The translations under genes and the position numbers were made by a program. DNA of 64,000 bases, taken from contig NZ_FMTY01000002.1 of assembly GCF_900100625.1 (NCBI RefSeq), positions 396,768 to 460,767 on the forward strand, written 5' to 3'. The notes beneath the pieces were generated by a model. It ran no database searches and was not told the DNA's origin. It saw only the letters and a list, made by a program, of their open reading frames with translations. Positions within the stretch are counted from its first letter, which is position 1, and each line of letters opens with the position of its first letter. Of this stretch, positions 18,853 through 26,175 are shown piece by piece. Origin of the DNA: Flavobacterium saliperosum (GTDB lineage Bacteria > Bacteroidota > Bacteroidia > Flavobacteriales > Flavobacteriaceae).

Positions 18853-19731
18853 TTAATCTGCCAGATAACCGAATTTTCCGTTATTGAAATCATCAAAGGC
18901 CTGAATGATTTCTTCGCGTGTATTCATTACGAAAGGTCCGTGTGGAAAAATAGGTTCGTTAATCGGTTCACCGCTCAAGACCAGAACTATTGCGTTTTCC
19001 AGCGCTTCGATGGTAAAATCTTCCCCTGCATTTTCAAACAAACCAAAATGGTCGGTAGGTACGGTTTCTGCATCGTTTACTTTGATACTGCCTTCAATGA
19101 CCAATAATGCGGTATTGTAATTCGCAGGAAATGAAAAGGTTGCTTTTCCGCCTTTGTTCAATTTGGCATTCTGCATATTAACAGGAGTGAATGTTGAAGC
19201 CGGTCCTTTTACGTTTTTGTAATTACCGGCAATGACTTCAATAAATCCGGCATTATCTTCTAATTCGTATCTGCCCATTTGAGCATTTGTTATGGCTTGA
19301 TATTTCGGAGTTGACATTTTATCCTTGGCCGGTAAATTCACCCATAATTGCACCATTTGAAATTCGCCGCCGGTTTTACTGAATTCTTCTTCGTGATATT
19401 CTTTGTGTAAAACACCCGATGCGGCCGTCATCCATTGTACGTCGCCTTCACCGATGATTCCTCCACCACCGGCACTGTCATGATGCGCTACTTTTCCTTT
19501 GTAGGCGATGGTTACGGTTTCGAAACCTCTGTGCGGATGTACACCAACGCCTTTCGGGATTTCAGAAGGTGGAAAATGATATTTGGAGTTGTAATCCAAC
19601 ATGATAAACGGACTCATACGTTCCATATCCAAATGATAACCACTCGGAATAAAGTTATGTACCCTGAAACCGTCACCTACAAAATGAGGTGCTTTTGGTG
19701 CTGCTACTAATTCGATATTTTTTGTTGCCAT
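18853..19731 (-). CDS. pirin family protein (copy 2)
   Basis: 292 residues from the ATG at 19731; a start 14 codons upstream is possible, but the conserved part begins with MATKNIELV. Residues GVHPHRGFETVTIAYKG hold the two-histidine metal site, HKEYHEEEF the third histidine region, and the C-terminus has SGEPINEPIFPHGPFVMNT, which is the canonical pirin ending. It is a different subfamily from copy 1, with limited similarity. It is probably transcribed alone because a terminator follows. Confidence 0.92.
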   Translation of the reverse strand: MATKNIELVAAPKAPHFVGDGFRVHNFIPSGYHLDMERMSPFIMLDYNSKYHFPPSEIPKGVGVHPHRGFETVTIAYKGKVAHHDSAGGGGIIGEGDVQWMTAASGVLHKEYHEEEFSKTGGEFQMVQLWVNLPAKDKMSTPKYQAITNAQMGRYELEDNAGFIEVIAGNYKNVKGPASTFTPVNMQNAKLNKGGKATFSFPANYNTALLVIEGSIKVNDAETVPTDHFGLFENAGEDFTIEALENAIVLVLSGEPINEPIFPHGPFVMNTREEIIQAFDDFNNGKFGYLAD

Positions 19732-19811
19732 TGTGTTTGCTTTTAAATTGTAACACAAAGTTAGTTCATGCAATGGTCGGAAGCACTTAATTTAGATTAA
19801 GAAATACTATT

Positions 19812-19837
19812 AAAAAAGCTGTAGTTTCCCACAGCTT
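19812..19837 (-). terminator. terminator of the 19866 gene
   Basis: AAGCTGT (19817-19823) pairs with ACAGCTT (19831-19837); on the minus strand five T follow the stem. Confidence 0.8.
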
Positions 19838-19865
19838 CTCAAACTATACTTAAACTAAACTCAAA

Positions 19866-20741
19866 TTAATCACACTGTAAACCGGATATTGAAGGCGCTA
19901 ACAAAGCTCCGTTATTGTCTTTGACAGACCAGTCTCCGGTAATTATTCCGCCACTGTTAGTCGAATTCCAGGTAACATGAATGATTATGGTTTCACATTC
20001 CGAAACACTTCCTTCTACCTTTATTATTCTGTTGGAACTTCCACCGGGAGTTGATTGCGAATGCGATAAATTTCCGCCGGAAACTGAAATTATTGCGTCT
20101 TCACCAGTGAAGTTGGTTAATCCACCCTGAATTTTAATATACTCCTGATCGGTATCGGCAGTAAACGTATAGATTGCTTCTCTTGCCGTACCACAAGATA
20201 GCGCTTCACCGGTAAACGAAGTTTCACAACCCTCCGGACAAAGTCCGATTAGATCATAATTCACATCAAAATTGGCTGGAGGACCATTTCCGGCCACTGC
20301 GAGTCCAAAATCAATAACATCACAAGCTTGCCAACCATTTGCCAACGGATAAGAATATACGCCCCAGGTATTGGCTGCAACCGGACCCCCTGTCCAAATA
20401 GAAACACCGTCCATAACCAAATCGTTCCAGCCATTGGAGCTTTTCACCTCGATTACAAAATGTGTTTCGGTATTGTAGTATTTAATATCTATCGTTTTGC
20501 TGTTATTGTTATTATAACGACCACCCCAAGTAACAGTTTTAGTATCCTGTTTGTCAAAATAGGGTCCGTTAGGCACAATACAATCCGATTCGCAGTCACC
20601 GGCCCGTGATAGAGAAAAAGTTGGTCCGGAAACATCATTCCTGTTGGTTTCATCTTCTTTCTGACACGAAGCCAAAAGAAACACTAACATACACAAACAA
20701 TAAATAGCCACACCACTGTTGGAATAAGTAAATTTTTTCAT
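19866..20741 (-). CDS. lipoprotein with carbohydrate-binding-like N-terminal domain, unknown function
   Basis: 291 residues with a lipoprotein signal (VFLLASC). Residues about 45-170 contain FDKQDTKTVTWGG and GVYSYPLANGWQACDVIDFG, a beta-rich stretch reminiscent of secreted glycan-binding or eDNA-type surface domains. Residues about 175-290 form a second beta domain with seven or more cysteines overall, suggesting disulfides (CESDC, CPEGC, C-D at the end). I do not recognise a named family. Transcribed alone with its own terminator. Confidence 0.6.
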   Translation of the reverse strand: MKKFTYSNSGVAIYCLCMLVFLLASCQKEDETNRNDVSGPTFSLSRAGDCESDCIVPNGPYFDKQDTKTVTWGGRYNNNNSKTIDIKYYNTETHFVIEVKSSNGWNDLVMDGVSIWTGGPVAANTWGVYSYPLANGWQACDVIDFGLAVAGNGPPANFDVNYDLIGLCPEGCETSFTGEALSCGTAREAIYTFTADTDQEYIKIQGGLTNFTGEDAIISVSGGNLSHSQSTPGGSSNRIIKVEGSVSECETIIIHVTWNSTNSGGIITGDWSVKDNNGALLAPSISGLQCD

Positions 20742-20986
20742 AATCAGTTTTTTTATTGTTAATAATTATGTTAAAAATATTTTTATTTTTCTGTAAAAGT
20801 GTCTTTTTGTCTTATTTTTCGTTGATGTTGATTGTTTTTACGATTAATGGTATATAAAAGTGTTTCAAATTTGGTTATAAAAAGGATTATCCTGTTTTTT
20901 GATAATTATCATCCAATATATTATACCGGAATTAGCAGATTAACAAAAAAATCGTACTTTTACACACCAAACACAACACTTTATTT

Positions 20987-21538
20987 ATGAGTCAAAAAGT
21001 ATTGCTCACTTCAAAAGAAGTCAATATCATTCTGCATCGTTTGGCCTGTCAGTTGATCGAAAAACATTTCGATTTTTCAAACACTATTCTTATTGGAATT
21101 CAGCCGAGAGGTAAATATTTAGCTGAGAGAATCAAACAAATTCTGGAGCAGGAGTATAATGTTAAGAACATACCGTTAGGCTTTTTGGATATCACTTTCT
21201 TTAGAGACGACTTCCGTAGAAACGAAAAACCGATGGAAGCCAATAAAACCCAAATCGACTTTTTGGTGGAAGATAAAAAAGTGGTTTTCATAGACGATGT
21301 TTTGTATACCGGACGTAGTATTCGTGCGGCTTTAACAGCGATTCAATCGTTTGGAAGACCCTCCGGAATTGAACTTTTGACACTAATCGACAGACGTTTC
21401 AGCCGTGATTTACCCATTCAGCCGGATTATCGTGGCAGACAGGTAGACGCGATTAACAACGAGAAAGTTATCGTAAACTGGAAAGAAAACGACGGGGAAG
21501 ATCAGGTGCTTTTAGTAGCCAAAACAACAAACAACTAA
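20987..21538 (+). CDS. pyrR: PyrR, pyrimidine operon regulator / uracil phosphoribosyltransferase
   Basis: 183 residues. The type I PRTase core is clear: VVFIDDVLYTGRSIRAAL is the PRPP-binding loop, preceded by ILIGIQPRGKYLA. PyrR forms UMP from uracil and PRPP and, in Bacillus, binds pyr mRNA. It directly precedes pyrB by 25 bases, as in other bacteria. I looked for an attenuator in the 245 bases upstream and in the pyrR-pyrB gap and see no terminator/antiterminator pair, so the RNA-binding role here is unproven. Confidence 0.93.
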   Translation: MSQKVLLTSKEVNIILHRLACQLIEKHFDFSNTILIGIQPRGKYLAERIKQILEQEYNVKNIPLGFLDITFFRDDFRRNEKPMEANKTQIDFLVEDKKVVFIDDVLYTGRSIRAALTAIQSFGRPSGIELLTLIDRRFSRDLPIQPDYRGRQVDAINNEKVIVNWKENDGEDQVLLVAKTTNN

Positions 21539-21563
21539 GAATTACAACAACACAACAATACCA

Positions 21564-22490
21564 ATGAAAGAGCTAAGCGTCAATCATTTATTAGGAATAA
21601 AATACATCAACAAAAACGACATTGATTTAATTTTCGAAACTGCCGATCAGTTTAAGGAAGTAATCAACCGTCCGATTAAAAAAGTCCCTTCATTACAGCA
21701 CATTACCATTGCCAACATCTTCTTTGAAGACAGTACGCGTACCAAACTTTCGTTTGAATTGGCACAAAAACGTCTTTCGGCCGATGTGATGAGTTTTTCG
21801 GTTGCACAATCTTCAGTAAAAAAAGGAGAGACATTAATCGATACCGTAAACAACATCCTTTCAATGAAAGTGGATATGGTGGTTATGCGTCATAAAAATC
21901 CGGGAGCAGCTCACTTTTTATCACAAAATGTAAAAGCCAGTATTGTTAACGCTGGAGACGGAGCGCACGAGCATCCAACACAAGCCTTATTAGACAGCTA
22001 TTCCATTCGTGAAAAATTGGGTGAAGTAGGTGGGAAGAAGGTTGTTATTGTGGGTGATGTTTTGCATTCACGCGTAGCACTTTCAAACATTTTCGCACTC
22101 CAAATGCAAGGCGCAGAAGTTATGGTATGCGGACCGAAAACGCTAATTCCACGCTATATTGAATCGTTAGGCGTAAAATACGAGCCGAATTTGCGTAAAG
22201 CACTGGAATGGTGTGATGTAGCCAATATGCTTCGTGTACAGAATGAACGTTTGGATGTGAATTATTTCCCTTCAACGCGTGAATATGCACAACAATACGG
22301 AGTAGACAAAGCGTTACTCGATTCATTAAGCAAAGAAATCGTAATCATGCACCCGGGACCAATTAACCGTGGGGTTGAAATCACTTCCGATGTGGCAGAT
22401 TCTTCGCAATCGGTAATCTTAAATCAGGTAGAAAATGGGGTAGCTGTCCGTATGGCAGTGATTTATTTATTGGCGCAGAAAATTAAATAA
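21564..22490 (+). CDS. pyrB: aspartate carbamoyltransferase catalytic subunit
   Basis: 308 residues. The carbamoyl-phosphate loop is FFEDSTRTKLSFE near residue 52, with HEHPTQALLD near 135 and MHPGPINRGVEI near 265. The enzyme makes carbamoyl-aspartate, the first committed step of pyrimidine synthesis. Co-transcription with pyrR is likely from the 25-base gap. No pyrI is next to it. Confidence 0.97.
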   Translation: MKELSVNHLLGIKYINKNDIDLIFETADQFKEVINRPIKKVPSLQHITIANIFFEDSTRTKLSFELAQKRLSADVMSFSVAQSSVKKGETLIDTVNNILSMKVDMVVMRHKNPGAAHFLSQNVKASIVNAGDGAHEHPTQALLDSYSIREKLGEVGGKKVVIVGDVLHSRVALSNIFALQMQGAEVMVCGPKTLIPRYIESLGVKYEPNLRKALEWCDVANMLRVQNERLDVNYFPSTREYAQQYGVDKALLDSLSKEIVIMHPGPINRGVEITSDVADSSQSVILNQVENGVAVRMAVIYLLAQKIK

Positions 22491-22537
22491 GTCTGAAAGT
22501 TGAAAGTCGATTGTCAGAAAGTTGTTGAGATTAAAAA

Positions 22538-22578
22538 AACTCAGTAACTTAGCAACTCAGCCGCTAAGCAACTTAAAA
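22538..22578 (+). repeat. 8-bp ACTCAGTA-type tandem leader repeat
   Basis: Consecutive 8-base units ACTCAGTA, ACTTAGCA, ACTCAGCC, GCTAAGCA and ACTTAAAA run into the ATG at 22579. The same type of unit occurs before kdsB and between ppx and dnaX. Confidence 0.75.
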
Positions 22579-22911
22579 ATGAAAGTAGATCATAAAATAC
22601 ACACCACTATAATTAAAGATACCGAAGGCAATGTTTCTGAATTTCTTAGAAAAGTAACCGATCAGTACGAATCTTTTAAAGAACGCAACCTTATTTTGGA
22701 TGTATCGCACGATAAATCTGCAGATGTAAAAGCCATAAAGACATTTTCGGATTTGTCCAAAAAACACAAGAAAGCGAAAAAATCATTTGTGATTGTTGCC
22801 GATAATATCGATTTTAATGATGTTCCGGCTTCGTTGTTGGTGGTTCCGACACTTTTGGAAGCGCACGACATGATTGAAATGGAAGAAATCGAACGCGATT
22901 TAGGTTTTTAA
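22579..22911 (+). CDS. small STAS-like protein upstream of RNase Z
   Basis: 110 residues from the ATG at 22579; a start at 22522 would translate the tandem repeat and is rejected. The strand-helix alternation (NLILDVSHD, KSFVIVADNIDF, LLVVPTLLEAHDMIEMEEIERDLGF) resembles anti-anti-sigma STAS folds, but without a clear phosphorylatable serine motif. It lies 15 bases before the RNase Z gene and probably shares its transcript. Function not established. Confidence 0.65.
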   Translation: MKVDHKIHTTIIKDTEGNVSEFLRKVTDQYESFKERNLILDVSHDKSADVKAIKTFSDLSKKHKKAKKSFVIVADNIDFNDVPASLLVVPTLLEAHDMIEMEEIERDLGF

Positions 22912-22926
22912 CTTTAAACCTTAAAC

Positions 22927-23832
22927 TTGAAACTAACAATTCTTGGCTGTTATGCCGCGACTCCTCGAACGATTACCAATCCAACTTCACAAGTCCTGGA
23001 AATTAAAAACCGTATGTTTTTAATTGATTGCGGAGAAGGAACCCAGGTACAGCTTCGGAAAAATAAAATCAAATTTTCACGTATAGAACACATCTTTATT
23101 TCGCATCTTCACGGAGATCATTTTTATGGTTTGGTGGGATTGATTTCTACCTTTATGTTACTCAACCGTCAAACCGATTTACATGTTTACGGACCTAAAG
23201 GAATTAAAGAAGTAATCCTTTTACAACTCAGATTATCAAATTCTTATACAGGTTATAATCTTTATTTTCATGAATTGGAAAGTACCGAAAGTGAAGTAGT
23301 TTTTGAAGACGAAAAAGTGGTTGTAAAAACCATTCCGCTAAAGCACCGAGTGTATACAAACGGTTATCTCTTCATTGAAAAAAACCGTGAGCGGAAACTT
23401 AATATCGATGCCATTTTAAATTATGAGATTGATATGGTGTATTACCAGAAAATAAAATATGGTGGCGATATTACTCTGGAAGACGGAAGAGTCATTCCCA
23501 ATGAAAAACTGACTTTCGATCCGGAACCCGCAAAGAGTTACGCTTTTTGTTCGGATACGGTCTATGATGAAAGCATCATTTCAATCATTGAAAACACAAC
23601 GGTTTTATATCACGAAAGTACGTTTTTAGATTCTGAAGAACATTTGGCCGAAAAAACGATGCATTGTACAGCAAAACAGGCCGCAGCTATTGCAAAAAAA
23701 GCCAATGTTGAACAATTGGTTTTAGGCCATTACTCCACTCGTTATGAAAGTATTGAACGATTTCGAACCGAAGCCGAAACTGTTTTTCCGAATATTCTTC
23801 TGTCAGATGACGGAAGAGAATTTGAATTCTAG
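22927..23832 (+). CDS. rnz: ribonuclease Z
   Basis: 301 residues with a TTG start. The zinc motif HLHGDH (H60, H62, D64, H65) is followed by FYGLVGLISTF; later ligands are in FCSDTVYDE and LGHYSTRY. RNase Z removes the 3' trailer of tRNA precursors, which matters here because the tRNA in this window lacks an encoded CCA. The TTG start falls inside AACTTTA-like short repeats; there is no closer ATG before the conserved MKLTILGCYAATPR segment, so TTG is well supported. Confidence 0.95.
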   Translation: MKLTILGCYAATPRTITNPTSQVLEIKNRMFLIDCGEGTQVQLRKNKIKFSRIEHIFISHLHGDHFYGLVGLISTFMLLNRQTDLHVYGPKGIKEVILLQLRLSNSYTGYNLYFHELESTESEVVFEDEKVVVKTIPLKHRVYTNGYLFIEKNRERKLNIDAILNYEIDMVYYQKIKYGGDITLEDGRVIPNEKLTFDPEPAKSYAFCSDTVYDESIISIIENTTVLYHESTFLDSEEHLAEKTMHCTAKQAAAIAKKANVEQLVLGHYSTRYESIERFRTEAETVFPNILLSDDGREFEF

Positions 23833-23936
23833 ACAACTTAGAAAGTTAGAGAATTAGACTTCTTAGAGTTTTATAATTGATAAATTTCGAAAAAACTACT
23901 ATGTTTATGTCCATGAAAATATTACCCCGATCTAAC

Positions 23937-23987
23937 AATCTAAGTAGTCAAATAATCTAAGTAGTCTAACAATCTAAGTAGTCTAAT
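23937..23987 (+). repeat. 17-bp tandem repeat (3 copies) before pdxH
   Basis: Three consecutive 17-base units of AATCTAAGTAGTCTAAT type at 23937-23953, 23954-23970 and 23971-23987, ending one base before the ATG at 23989. The first copy differs at two positions. It is nearly the same unit as before the SDR gene at 11554. Confidence 0.85.
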
Positions 23988-23988
23988 A

Positions 23989-24633
23989 ATGAGCGATTTA
24001 AGTAATTACCGAAAATCATATGAGAAAAGCGAACTTCTGGAAACCAATATTCCGGAAGATCCGATGAATTTATTTCACCGCTGGTTTTACGAAGCCGAAG
24101 ATTTAGGCGGGATAGAGGAGGTGAATGCCATGACGGTTTCTACTATTGGCTTGGACGGCTTTCCAAAGGCCAGAGTTGTTTTGCTTAAAAAATTTAACGA
24201 AGAAGGCTTTATTTTTTATACCAATTATAATTCTGAAAAAGGAAAAGCATTAGCTCGAAATCCGAATGTTTGTTTGTCATTCTTTTGGCATTCCATGGAA
24301 AGACAGGTGATTATCAAAGGTATTGCAGAAAAAACCCCGGAACTAACGTCAGACAATTATTTCGACAGTCGCCCTGACGGTAGTAAATTAGGCGCTATCG
24401 TTTCTCCTCAAAGCGATGTAATTCCCTCAAGAGATTTTCTGGAAAACAATTTGAAACAATTGGAACAGGATTATCAGAATAAAGAAATTAAGCGTCCTGA
24501 AAACTGGGGAGGCTATTTGGTAAAACCAATCTCTGTAGAATTTTGGCAAGGTCGTCCTAACCGACTTCACGATAGAATTCGCTATCAATTACAGGAAGAT
24601 TATAGCTGGAAAATTGAAAGGCTATCTCCTTAA
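23989..24633 (+). CDS. pdxH: pyridoxamine 5'-phosphate oxidase
   Basis: 214 residues, the usual length. FMN- and substrate-binding stretches are seen: RVVLLKKFNEEGFIFYTNY, KGKALARNPNVCLSFFWHS, RQVIIKGIAEK, and the C-terminal EFWQGRPNRLHDRIRYQ, where the conserved arginine and histidine contact pyridoxal phosphate. It oxidises pyridoxine or pyridoxamine phosphate to PLP. The leader consists of three 17-bp repeats. Confidence 0.97.
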   Translation: MSDLSNYRKSYEKSELLETNIPEDPMNLFHRWFYEAEDLGGIEEVNAMTVSTIGLDGFPKARVVLLKKFNEEGFIFYTNYNSEKGKALARNPNVCLSFFWHSMERQVIIKGIAEKTPELTSDNYFDSRPDGSKLGAIVSPQSDVIPSRDFLENNLKQLEQDYQNKEIKRPENWGGYLVKPISVEFWQGRPNRLHDRIRYQLQEDYSWKIERLSP

Positions 24634-24686
24634 ATATCAGTAAATTACGTTTAAATGTTAAAATTTAGTGCATTTTGTCGATTTTA

Positions 24687-24717
24687 TTTGCTTATAATCG
24701 ATTTTGATGTACATTTG
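24687..24717 (+). promoter_or_regulatory. promoter of CAP gene copy 1
   Basis: TTTG at 24687-24690, a 19-base spacer and TACATTTG at 24710-24717. The same arrangement is conserved before copy 2 although the surrounding bases differ, which supports it as functional. Confidence 0.75.
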
Positions 24718-24785
24718 CCTCGTTATCAATTAGTTACATAAAAAAATGATAACGAAGCAAAGCATAACATTTAAATTTTGAGTTT

Positions 24786-25295
24786 ATGAGAGTAACAATT
24801 TTCCGTCCCATTTCGATCATTGCCCTACTTATAACTTTTGCATCTTGTTCATCAGATAGTACAGACGAAACACCTCAAGTTGAAACGTCTTCGAATTATA
24901 CAGTAAACAATAATTATACTTACAGTCCGATTGAAACTGAAATTGCCAATTTGATTAACCAATATCGAGTTAGTAAAGGTTTGAATCCGCTTGAAAAAAT
25001 AAATCATATTTCAAACGTTTCCGAAGGTCACGATGATTATATGATTTCGATCAACACGTTAACACACGCCCTTTTTGCCCAAAGAGAGGAGAATTTAAGA
25101 ACTACTTTAGGAGCTGTTGCTGTTGGGGAGAACATTGCCTGCAATTTTTCTACCGCACAATCTGTAGTAACCGCATGGATTAACAGTCCGGCTCATAAAG
25201 CCAACATGGAAGGGAATTACACCCATTTTGGAATTGCAGTTAAAACCAATGCCGAAGGAAAAATGTATTTTACCAACATGTTCATCCGAAAATAG
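24786..25295 (+). CDS. CAP (SCP/PR1) domain lipoprotein, copy 1
   Basis: 169 residues with a lipoprotein signal (ITFASC, C21). The CAP domain covers about 50-169: IANLINQYRVSKGLNPLEK, HALFAQREENL with the first conserved histidine, GENIACNF with the glutamate, and VTAWINSPAHKANMEG with the second histidine, then THFGIAV. Bacterial CAP proteins are secreted or surface proteins; a few bind lipids, most have no assigned role. It is followed by its own terminator and a near-copy of the whole unit. Confidence 0.9.
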   Translation: MRVTIFRPISIIALLITFASCSSDSTDETPQVETSSNYTVNNNYTYSPIETEIANLINQYRVSKGLNPLEKINHISNVSEGHDDYMISINTLTHALFAQREENLRTTLGAVAVGENIACNFSTAQSVVTAWINSPAHKANMEGNYTHFGIAVKTNAEGKMYFTNMFIRK

Positions 25296-25350
25296 ACTTG
25301 ACTTAAAAAAAATCTGTTTAGTTTCTGGGTTTAAATAATCCAAAAAATGG

Positions 25351-25380
25351 AAAAGCATTCGCTAAGGCGAGTGCTTTTTT
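25351..25380 (+). terminator. terminator of CAP gene copy 1
   Basis: AAAAGCATTCGC (25351-25362) pairs with GCGAGTGCTTTT (25367-25378) with one wobble pair and a TAAG loop, followed by T. The same hairpin in varied form follows copy 2. Confidence 0.9.
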
Positions 25381-25452
25381 GCTTTAGGAAATACCTAATA
25401 GTATTCTTTCAAAAGGCGTAGTGTTAAAATTTTACGCATTTCATCGATTATA

Positions 25453-25483
25453 TTTGCAGATAATCGATTTAGATGTATATTTG
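25453..25483 (+). promoter_or_regulatory. promoter of CAP gene copy 2
   Basis: TTTG at 25453-25456, a 19-base spacer and TATATTTG at 25476-25483, matching the copy 1 promoter. Confidence 0.75.
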
Positions 25484-25552
25484 TCTTGTTGTCAATGAGT
25501 TATGAAAACTTAAAGATTGCAAAGTAAAGTGCCACTATTAATTTGAGTGTTT

Positions 25553-26062
25553 ATGAGAGTAACAATTTTTCGCCCCATATCGATTATTGTCCTACTTATT
25601 ACTCTTGCTTCCTGTTCAACAGAAAGTACAGACGAGACAACACAAGATGATGCATCTGCAAGTTATACGGTGAACAATAATTACACTTACAGTCAGATTG
25701 AATTGGATATTGCTGATTTGGTAAACCAATACCGCGTTAGTAAAGGTTTGAATTCACTTGAAAAAATAAATCATATTTCAAACGTTTCCGAAGGTCACGA
25801 TGATTATATGATTTCAATCAACACGTTAACACACGCCCTTTTTGCCCAAAGAGAGGAGAATTTAAGAACTACTTTAGGAGCTGTTGCTGTTGGAGAGAAC
25901 ATTGCCTGCAATTTTTCTACCGCACAATCTGTAGTAACCGCATGGATTAACAGTCCGGCTCATAAAGCAAACATGGAAGGGAATTACACCCATTTTGGAA
26001 TTGCAGTTAGAACCAATCCTGAAGGAAAAATGTATTTCACCAATATGTTTGTCAGAAAATAG
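25553..26062 (+). CDS. CAP (SCP/PR1) domain lipoprotein, copy 2
   Basis: 169 residues from the ATG at 25553, aligned with copy 1; a GTG two codons earlier is possible but unneeded. The lipobox is TLASC. The last 250 bases of the domain (25760-26008) differ from copy 1 (24993-25241) at only three positions, all synonymous or conservative, whereas the signal peptide and linker are much more different. All CAP motifs listed for copy 1 are intact, so both copies are probably functional. Its terminator also faces the convergent T9SS operon. Confidence 0.9.
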   Translation: MRVTIFRPISIIVLLITLASCSTESTDETTQDDASASYTVNNNYTYSQIELDIADLVNQYRVSKGLNSLEKINHISNVSEGHDDYMISINTLTHALFAQREENLRTTLGAVAVGENIACNFSTAQSVVTAWINSPAHKANMEGNYTHFGIAVRTNPEGKMYFTNMFVRK

Positions 26063-26113
26063 ACTTAGCTAAAAATATGTGTTTAGTTTCTGGGTTTGAA
26101 TAATCCAAAAATG

Positions 26114-26145
26114 AAAAAGCATTCGCCCAGGCGAATGCTTTTTTT
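26114..26145. terminator. bidirectional terminator, CAP copy 2 / T9SS operon
   Basis: AAAAAGCATTCGC (26114-26126) pairs perfectly with GCGAATGCTTTTT (26131-26143), CCAG loop, T on one side and A on the other. Serves the CAP gene and the convergent operon ending at 26176. Confidence 0.9.
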
Positions 26146-26175
26146 ATTAAATTAATTGTGAAAAATTAAATGCAA

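Noticed and set aside
20742..20986. pyr attenuator upstream of pyrR
   Set aside because: I found no terminator hairpin with T-run and no competing antiterminator stem; only a short GATAATTATC palindrome.
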